Shown in pieces: positions 6,044 through 10,838 of a stretch of 10,838 bases of DNA; within the stretch, counting starts at the first letter, position 1; each line of letters begins with the position of its first letter. A program made the position numbers and the translations under genes. The notes under the pieces are model-generated. The model was not told the origin of the DNA and did no database searches. It saw nothing but the letters and a program-made list of their open reading frames with translations. Source of the DNA: an uncultured Christensenella sp. (GTDB taxonomy: Bacteria; Bacillota; Clostridia; Christensenellales; Borkfalkiaceae). The DNA lies in the NCBI GenBank assembly GCA_910578655.1, contig CAJTQE010000063.1, positions 1 through 10,838 of the forward strand, in the 5' to 3' direction.

Positions 6044-6726
6044 AGGCACTCGTTTTATTGAGCGGCGGCGTGGACAGCGCAACTTGCCTCGGACTGGCGG
6101 TCCGAAAATACGGCGCGGAGGAGGTTGCCGCTCTTTCCGTTTACTACGGTCAGACACACAGTAAAGAACTTGACGCGGCGCAAAAAGTTGCTGATTTTTA
6201 CGGCGTTGCTTTAAAGCGGCTTGACCTTTCGGTAATATTCGAGGGTTCGGACTGTTCGCTCTTGGCGGATTCGCCCAACGATATACCTTTGCAAAGTTAT
6301 GCCGAACAAATTTCCGCAACGGGCGGCAAACCCGTTTCAACCTACGTCCCTTTCAGGAACGGGCTGTTTCTTTCGGCGGCGGCAAGCGTCGCGCTGTCGC
6401 ACGGATGCGAGGTGATTTATTACGGTGCGCACAGCGACGATGCTGCCGGCAACGCCTATCCCGATTGCAGCGAAAAGTTTAATTCCGCTATGGGAGAAGC
6501 TATATATACGGGCAGCGGCGGACAGCTTAAAATTCTTGCTCCGTTTGTAAACTCAAACAAATCTCAGGTTGTAAAAACGGGACTTGAACTCGGCGTTCCG
6601 TATAAATATACCTGGAGCTGTTATTCGGGCGGCGAAAAACCTTGCGGCGTATGCGCTACTTGCCGCGACCGCGCCGCGGCGTTTAAAGCCAACGGAATGG
6701 ACGACCCTGCACTGAAAGGAGAATAA
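6040..6726 (+). CDS. queC: 7-cyano-7-deazaguanine synthase (QueC)
   Basis: ATP-dependent conversion of 7-carboxy-7-deazaguanine and ammonia to preQ0 (7-cyano-7-deazaguanine). The N-terminus carries the PP-loop ATP-binding motif LSGGVDSAT (L7-T15). A zinc-binding cysteine cluster lies near the C-terminus: C194, C202, C205 and C208 in CYSGGEKPCGVCATC. Internal hallmarks include YYGQTHSKEL (residues 35-44) and YGAHSDDAAG. At 228 residues it is a normal full-length enzyme. The ATG overlaps the last four bases of folE, and the stop is one base before queF, so translation is tightly coupled along the operon. Confidence 0.96.
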   Translation: MKALVLLSGGVDSATCLGLAVRKYGAEEVAALSVYYGQTHSKELDAAQKVADFYGVALKRLDLSVIFEGSDCSLLADSPNDIPLQSYAEQISATGGKPVSTYVPFRNGLFLSAAASVALSHGCEVIYYGAHSDDAAGNAYPDCSEKFNSAMGEAIYTGSGGQLKILAPFVNSNKSQVVKTGLELGVPYKYTWSCYSGGEKPCGVCATCRDRAAAFKANGMDDPALKGE

Positions 6727-6727
6727 T

Positions 6728-7219
6728 ATGCCAAGAGAAAAACAGAACGAAGGTATTACCCTGCTCGGAAACAACGACACTAAATATCCGCAGACTTACG
6801 ACCCGTCCGTTTTGGAAACGTTTGCAAACAAACATCCCGGAAGGGACTATTTCGTAAAGTTCAACTGTCCCGAATTCACAAGCCTTTGCCCCATTACGGG
6901 CCAGCCCGATTTTGCCACGGTCTATATTTCGTACGTACCGCGAGAAAAGATGGTTGAAAGCAAGTCTTTAAAGCTGTATCTATTCGGATTCAGAAACCGC
7001 GGCGATTTTCACGAAGACTGCGTTAACATAATTATGAACGACCTCATTGATTTGATGGACCCCGCATACATAGAGGTATGGGGCAAGTTTTTGCCGCGCG
7101 GCGGAATTTCCATAGACCCGTACTGTAACTACGGTAAAAAGGGGACCAAGTGGGAGCAGGTAGCCTGGGACAGGCTTACGCACCACGATATGTATCCCGA
7201 AAAAATCGACAACAGATAA
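6728..7219 (+). CDS. queF: NADPH-dependent preQ0 reductase (QueF, unimodular type)
   Basis: Reduces the nitrile of preQ0 to the primary amine preQ1 with NADPH, the last step before insertion into tRNA by Tgt. At 163 residues this is the short, single T-fold (YkvM-like) form. The thioimide-forming cysteine is C54 in TSLCPITGQPDF, with the proton donor D61. The QueF signature ESKSLKLYLFGFRNRGDFHED carries the NADPH and substrate residues (E77, H95, E96). AGGAG at 6717-6721 lies 6 bases before the ATG. Two tandem TAA stops end the gene. No tgt, queA or queG is in the window, so later steps must be encoded elsewhere or be absent. Confidence 0.96.
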   Translation: MPREKQNEGITLLGNNDTKYPQTYDPSVLETFANKHPGRDYFVKFNCPEFTSLCPITGQPDFATVYISYVPREKMVESKSLKLYLFGFRNRGDFHEDCVNIIMNDLIDLMDPAYIEVWGKFLPRGGISIDPYCNYGKKGTKWEQVAWDRLTHHDMYPEKIDNR

Positions 7220-7379
7220 TAAAAGCGGACGTGTCGGGGCTGATTGCCCGAAAATAAAATGCAACACACTTTTTTATTTTGGTTATACAGCACAAATGGA
7301 AATATAAATTTTAACCTTCGGCGTGCGGCAGTTCGCGTGGATGAAAGATGCAAAAAACATTATAAACCCGAACAACGGC

Positions 7380-7418
7380 AACAGCCGATAGAGTTTGATT
7401 GCTCTATCGGCTGTTTTA
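7380..7418 (+). terminator. Terminator downstream of the que operon
   Basis: A 14-bp stem (7380-7393 with 7402-7415), almost perfect, has an 8-base loop and is followed by a short T-rich stretch. It lies about 160 bases after queF, between convergent genes. The bases between 7223 and 7379 hold no gene I can support. Confidence 0.8.
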
Positions 7419-7472
7419 TATTTATAAATAGTAAATCATCACTTACCGCAAGGTTACAATAATAGACAATAC

Positions 7473-8696
7473 CTAACTGAAAATTTTCAGTTCGGAAAGA
7501 GCTTTGCATTTTATCGAATCCAAGTATTTTATTATAGAGGCAGAATACATAAACGATAAGTTATTTTCAACGTTATTGAAATCGATATTAAACAAGTCTT
7601 TAACTCGTTCCAGACGATAAGTTACTGTATTTTTATGTACAAATAGAATTCTGCTCGTTTCATTTAAGCTTTTATTATTTAGTAAATACTGATATAGTGT
7701 TTCAAGCAAGGACGTGTTGTTATCTCTATCATAAATATAAATTTCAAGAATTGTTTCGTTGATATAGTTTAAGATAACGTCGGTTGTAGGAGCATTAAAA
7801 AGCGGAACAAGCAATTTATTTTCTTCTTCATATTTTAAACAATATTCATCTTTTACTTTTACAAGGTAATCAAACAGTTTTATCAGATTACCTATTATTA
7901 CATCCAGTTCATACAAATCTATAATTTTCGAACTTAATATTGCATAAATGTGATTTTTAAATAAGAAGTCGTTCAATGTTGATACCGTATATTCCGACAA
8001 ATCTTCATTAAGTATCACTATAACATAGTTATCTTTTACAATGCAGTAGAAATTTCGCAAAATGTTTTTCAGCGAATCTTGCAAGTGATTATCTTCATGA
8101 TTATCGTATTTTGCAAGAGATAGAAGTAAAACTCGGTAATTATATGTGAGCGGAATTTTATATTCGGACGCTTTTGAAAGAAAGATATCTCTTCGCACAT
8201 AAGTGTGTTTGACAAGAGCTTTCCAAAAATTCAATTGCGAAAAGCCGTGCCCTTCATTGGATTGTAACCGTAAAATTTTGATTATGCTCTTACACAGATG
8301 CTCTAAAAGTATCAAATCTAAATCTTCAAATTTATTCTTTTGATTTTCAAGTAATACAAGGTAGCCTATAACCGAATCGCGGAATGTCAAACGATAAAAC
8401 AAACGCCGTACTTTACTGTTTATTGTTTCTAAAATTCTATATCTTTCCCCGTCTTTAAAAGATAGGTTAGCAATACTTATAAGTTCCATAGACCAACTGC
8501 CGCGTTGAATATTCGACATATAAGTATCGTCTGCGCTATCAAGGAAGAAGTGTCCCTTAATATTGTAATTCTGATCTATAACCGCCATAGGTAATTGAAA
8601 AAATGCATAATACGCTTTTAATAGTTCATCAACGGTAAATGAGTTTTCTTCAATTTGCAGTAATTCCTCGTAATCCATAATAGTACTTTGTGCCAA
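7473..8696 (-). CDS. PucR/CdaR-type transcriptional regulator
   Basis: A cytoplasmic DNA-binding regulator of 407 residues. The C-terminus carries the PucR-type helix-turn-helix: LLETLYQYLLNNKSLNETSR (residues 330-349) followed by FVHKNTVTYRLERV (352-365), the pattern shared by PucR, CdaR and related regulators. The N-terminal ~140 residues look like a PAS/GAF-type sensory domain (AVIDQNYNIKG... then GYLVLLENQ), followed by a GGDEF-like linker region typical of the family. The ligand is unknown; relatives respond to purines, diacids or amino acids. It is divergent from the permease-acetolactate decarboxylase operon and most likely controls it. The TTG at 8696 is the first possible start after in-frame stops at 8738-8733; an ATG at 8678 is the alternative. 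Neither has a normal adjacent ribosome binding site. The gene is clearly more AT-rich than the que operon. Confidence 0.88.
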   Translation of the reverse strand: MAQSTIMDYEELLQIEENSFTVDELLKAYYAFFQLPMAVIDQNYNIKGHFFLDSADDTYMSNIQRGSWSMELISIANLSFKDGERYRILETINSKVRRLFYRLTFRDSVIGYLVLLENQKNKFEDLDLILLEHLCKSIIKILRLQSNEGHGFSQLNFWKALVKHTYVRRDIFLSKASEYKIPLTYNYRVLLLSLAKYDNHEDNHLQDSLKNILRNFYCIVKDNYVIVILNEDLSEYTVSTLNDFLFKNHIYAILSSKIIDLYELDVIIGNLIKLFDYLVKVKDEYCLKYEEENKLLVPLFNAPTTDVILNYINETILEIYIYDRDNNTSLLETLYQYLLNNKSLNETSRILFVHKNTVTYRLERVKDLFNIDFNNVENNLSFMYSASIIKYLDSIKCKALSELKIFS

Positions 8697-8737
8697 TAGC
8701 CCAAATATTGAATGTAAGTTCGTATTTGTGGGCTATT
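8695..8737. repeat. Inverted repeat over the regulator's leader
   Basis: AATAGCCCA (8695-8703) and TGGGCTATT (8729-8737) are perfect inverted copies; the inner AATA/TATT extends the pairing to 13 bp with a two-base bulge around a 15-base loop. One arm touches the regulator's TTG start, and the other borders the -35 position of the divergent permease promoter. It could be an operator for the regulator, an RNA hairpin in its leader, or both. Confidence 0.75.
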
Positions 8738-8764
8738 ACTTTTTGCCTCCTTTTTTATTATAAT
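8736..8764 (+). promoter_or_regulatory. Permease operon promoter with weak -35
   Basis: A perfect TATAAT (8759-8764) precedes the permease start by 50 bases. At the right distance there is only a poor -35 (TTACTT, 8736-8741), directly next to the TGGGCTATT half-site. A good -10 with a poor -35 flanked by a repeat arm is the usual layout of an activator-dependent promoter. Confidence 0.5.
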
Positions 8765-8785
8765 ACAAACAATCAATTAAAGCAA
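8757..8785 (-). promoter_or_regulatory. Promoter of the PucR-type regulator gene
   Basis: Reading leftward, TTGCTT (8785-8780), a 17-base spacer and TATAAT (8762-8757). The -10 overlaps the plus-strand -10 through the palindrome ATTATAAT (8757-8764), so the two promoters should compete for polymerase. The predicted start is near 8750. Confidence 0.65.
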
Positions 8786-8814
8786 CGGGTTTTTAGGTTG
8801 CGAGGAGGCATATT

Positions 8815-10008
8815 TTGAAAGCAGAAAAAAGCAAAAAACCGTTCAAAGGCATAGGGATTTGGAACTTTATAAACAAAATCCCTGCCGGAACAATGTTTGT
8901 GCCGCTATTGATAAGCGCCGTTATTTGTACTATAACGGTTGCTTGTGGTCTTGGCACAGGGAAAGCGGGTGAAGGTATGACGTTATGGCAATATCTCGGT
9001 AATCCCGTCAAAGATTTATTCGGTTCTACAGGTCAAATGTTAATGATAGGACTGATGTTATTCTGTACGGGGACAATGATTAAACCGCACGATTTTGTAG
9101 ATGTCTTTAAAAGAGGAATATGGGTTGTTTTAGCAAGGCTTTTGCCTGCTTACATTATTTCGGCTGTGGTTTGGATAGTTTGTGGGCCCGAAGGCTTTTT
9201 GGGAATCGACGCTATTACTTTTACTTGCGTTGTAACAAGCGCGAATGCAGCATTGTATATGGGCGTTACCGCACCTTATGCAGATAATAGCGATAGAGCG
9301 ACGTTTCCCATAATGTTAATACTTTCAATGCCGTTACTTCCTTTTATATTTATTAGCGCATTCGGGATGCCGGCAGGAAGTACGTCCGCTGCAACAATAG
9401 GTAAAATTTTACAAATCTTTGCATTACTAATACCGTTTTTGTTGGGATTTTTGTTTGGTAATCTCGATCCGAAAATGCGCGAAATATTCAAGGGCGGCAA
9501 CACGATTATATTACCGTTCTTGGGATTTCAGTTTGGCTCGACTATTAATCTCGCAAAAGCTTTCCAGCCTACGGTGTTATTGGCTGCCGTTGTAATTACG
9601 TTAATCTTTTGGGCAATTACTATGATATTGCCTTATGTGGTAGACAGGTTTATTTTGAAGCGTCCCGGCTATGCTTCAATCGGTAGCTCGTCGCTTGCGG
9701 GCGTGGCTTTATCGATTCCTGCTATGTTTGCGACATACACGTTTCAAGGGCTTTCGGGCGCTGACGTGGCGGCACATTCGATTGCTATACTTGCGTTTGT
9801 GCTACTCATAACCAATATTTTATCCCCGTTCTTCACAAGGGGAATTATGACGCATTACTTTAAAGCAAATCAAGGCGTTAAAATTGAAAATCCCCGTAAA
9901 ATTTTCGGTGAGACTCACGGTGAACTTTTAGCCGCCGTCTATGACGAAAATAATCATTATATCTCAAAACATCATCATCTCAGAAAACATCATTTAGGAG
10001 GCATTTAA
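8815..10008 (+). CDS. KdgT-family 2-keto-3-deoxygluconate-type permease
   Basis: A polytopic inner-membrane carrier of 397 residues with about ten hydrophobic helices. The start of the membrane domain, KIPAGTMFVPLLISAVICT (residues 21-39), and the later GNLDPKMREIFKGGNTIILP and FGSTINLAKAF stretches match KdgT, the proton-coupled 2-keto-3-deoxygluconate permease family. A SANAALYMG segment occupies the place of the family's SN-x-x-LY substrate-region motif. It is longer than typical KdgT proteins (about 320-330), with a basic N-terminal extension and a C-terminal cytoplasmic tail ending in a His-rich stretch (H381, H386-H388, H392-H393). The TTG start is set by a perfect AGGAGG (8803-8808) 6 bases upstream. 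Its stop is one base before the acetolactate decarboxylase ATG, whose ribosome binding site lies within this gene. Substrate is uncertain; the partner gene suggests a C5 keto acid rather than a sugar acid. Confidence 0.85.
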   Translation: MKAEKSKKPFKGIGIWNFINKIPAGTMFVPLLISAVICTITVACGLGTGKAGEGMTLWQYLGNPVKDLFGSTGQMLMIGLMLFCTGTMIKPHDFVDVFKRGIWVVLARLLPAYIISAVVWIVCGPEGFLGIDAITFTCVVTSANAALYMGVTAPYADNSDRATFPIMLILSMPLLPFIFISAFGMPAGSTSAATIGKILQIFALLIPFLLGFLFGNLDPKMREIFKGGNTIILPFLGFQFGSTINLAKAFQPTVLLAAVVITLIFWAITMILPYVVDRFILKRPGYASIGSSSLAGVALSIPAMFATYTFQGLSGADVAAHSIAILAFVLLITNILSPFFTRGIMTHYFKANQGVKIENPRKIFGETHGELLAAVYDENNHYISKHHHLRKHHLGGI

Positions 10009-10009
10009 A

Positions 10010-10723
10010 ATGCAAAATAATCAACTTTTACAAATCGGCAATCTCAACAGTCTTATGATGGGCGACTATCACGGTAGCTGTACCGTCAAAGACCTGCTTC
10101 GTTACGGCGATACGGGAATAGGCACTTATGACGGTCTTGACGGCGAAGCCATTATAATTAATGGTAAAGCGTATAACGGACGAGCAACAGGCGTGGTAAG
10201 CGAAATGAACGACAGCGATTCGCTTCCGTTCTCAACGGTAGCAAAATTTGATGAGAGAGTGGAAGAAAATCCTTTGGAGTTTGTATCTATCGAAGATTTC
10301 AAAACTAAAATGGAACAATACATACAAAGTCATAATTTCTTCTACATGATAAAAGTGGAGGGCAAATTTAATGTCAGAGTGCGGTCTTGTTTTGTTCAAA
10401 GCGAGCCGTACGAACCGCTTTATAAAGTTGCTTGCGATCAAAGAGAGTTTGAGTATCACGATGAAGAAGGCTTTGTTGTAGGAGTATATTGTCCAAACTA
10501 TGTAAACGGGATAAATATGCCGGGTTGGCACATACATTTTATCAGCAAAGATTTAACAAAAGGCGGACATATCCTTAAACTTTCATCCGACGATTGCAGA
10601 ATGAAAATCAACTGCTTAGATGAATGGAACTTAATGCTTCCGCACACTGCCGGTTTTGAAGAGTGGAATCTTGCAACGGATTTAAAAGATAAGACAAATG
10701 CGGTAGAAGGTTCAACGAATTAA
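10010..10723 (+). CDS. budA: Alpha-acetolactate decarboxylase
   Basis: Decarboxylates (S)-2-acetolactate to (R)-acetoin, a cytoplasmic zinc enzyme of the BudA/AlsD family. The family's start motif GDYHGSCTVKDLL (residues 18-30) and DGLDGE (41-46) are present. Zinc ligands are H174, H176 and H187 (HIHF...GGH), with the same 2- and 13-residue spacing as in the Brevibacillus brevis enzyme. By alignment of spacing, E46, R125 and E233 correspond to the conserved Glu, Arg and Glu of that active site. The length of 237 residues is normal for a cytoplasmic form, and there is no signal peptide. AGGAGG at 9996-10001 lies 8 bases before the ATG, inside the end of the permease gene, so the two are co-transcribed and probably co-translated. 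No acetolactate synthase is nearby. Confidence 0.95.
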   Translation: MQNNQLLQIGNLNSLMMGDYHGSCTVKDLLRYGDTGIGTYDGLDGEAIIINGKAYNGRATGVVSEMNDSDSLPFSTVAKFDERVEENPLEFVSIEDFKTKMEQYIQSHNFFYMIKVEGKFNVRVRSCFVQSEPYEPLYKVACDQREFEYHDEEGFVVGVYCPNYVNGINMPGWHIHFISKDLTKGGHILKLSSDDCRMKINCLDEWNLMLPHTAGFEEWNLATDLKDKTNAVEGSTN

Positions 10724-10739
10724 ATTTTTATAGCAATAG

Positions 10740-10772
10740 AACAGGGCTTGCAAAAGTGCAAGCCCTGTTTTC
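10740..10772 (+). terminator. Terminator of the permease-decarboxylase operon
   Basis: A perfect 13-bp stem (10740-10752 with 10757-10769) with an AAAG loop, followed by TTCT. It begins 16 bases after the stop codon. Confidence 0.9.
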
Positions 10773-10796
10773 TATGAAATCTTGAAATAAAAAGTA

Positions 10797-10837
10797 AATC
10801 CGAACCACTCACTTGTAACAAGTATAGAGTTCGGATT
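10797..10837. repeat. Nested inverted repeat at the right edge
   Basis: AATCCGAAC (10797-10805) and GTTCGGATT (10829-10837) are perfect inverted copies, enclosing a second pair, ACTTG (10811-10815) and CAAGT (10819-10823). Reading leftward, the outer stem is followed by TACTTTTTATTT, so it could be the terminator of a minus-strand gene lying beyond the edge; an operator is also possible. Confidence 0.6.
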
Positions 10838-10838
10838 A

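Noticed and set aside
7244..7462. 72-codon plus-strand open frame after queF
   Set aside because: It has no ribosome binding site, reads straight through the strong hairpin terminator at 7380-7418 and resembles no protein.
8678..8736. 28-codon leader peptide starting at ATA (8736) after the orphan AGGAGG
   Set aside because: The frame is open and spacing is suitable, but ATA starts are extremely rare; I prefer the structure-bridged start, and keep this only as an alternative.
10797..10838. tRNA fragment suggested by the GTTCGGATT element
   Set aside because: GTTCGGATT resembles a T-loop, but the partner arms and anticodon loop do not fit a tRNA; a nested inverted repeat explains it better.
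1..10838. Mobile elements, integrases or phage genes
   Set aside because: No transposase, integrase, recombinase or terminal repeat flanking a gene block could be seen on either strand.

Overview
The window looks like a chromosomal stretch from a Gram-positive, probably clostridial (Bacillota) bacterium. The signs are a lipoprotein signal, AGGAGG-type ribosome binding sites, several TTG starts, compact genes separated by hairpin-plus-T-tract terminators, a preQ1-type leader ahead of a que operon, and a PucR/CdaR-type regulator. No genus can be assigned from sequence alone.

Left part (1-4140). A partial minus-strand gene (1-632) encodes a lysine/alanine/proline-rich repeat tail followed by one transmembrane helix. 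It is divergent from a ZIP-family metal transporter (832-1692). A strong terminator separates the transporter from a convergent minus-strand gene for a predicted exported protein of unknown function (1723-2442). Upstream of that gene is what looks like a small frameshifted or broken gene that keeps its own promoter and terminator (2481-2625). Divergent from it is a DUF4874/DUF4832 lipoprotein (2755-4140), whose -10 box sits so close to the ATG that the mRNA may be leaderless.

Middle (4141-7418). A complete preQ1 biosynthesis operon: queD, queE, folE, queC, queF. Together these take GTP to 7-aminomethyl-7-deazaguanine, the precursor of queuosine in tRNA. It is preceded by a near-consensus promoter and a leader with a preQ1-I-like aptamer, an 8-bp antiterminator candidate and an intrinsic terminator. 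The operon therefore appears to be shut off by its own product. A 14-bp hairpin terminator lies about 160 bases after queF.

Right part (7473-10838). A more AT-rich cassette: a PucR/CdaR-type regulator on the minus strand, divergent from a two-gene operon encoding a KdgT-family 2-keto acid permease and an alpha-acetolactate decarboxylase. The divergent promoters share an overlapping palindromic -10 region, and a large inverted repeat lies over the regulator's leader. This pairing of a keto-acid permease with acetolactate decarboxylase, without an acetolactate synthase, is the least ordinary gene arrangement here and the best candidate for an under-described small system. The window ends in a strong terminator and a further inverted repeat.
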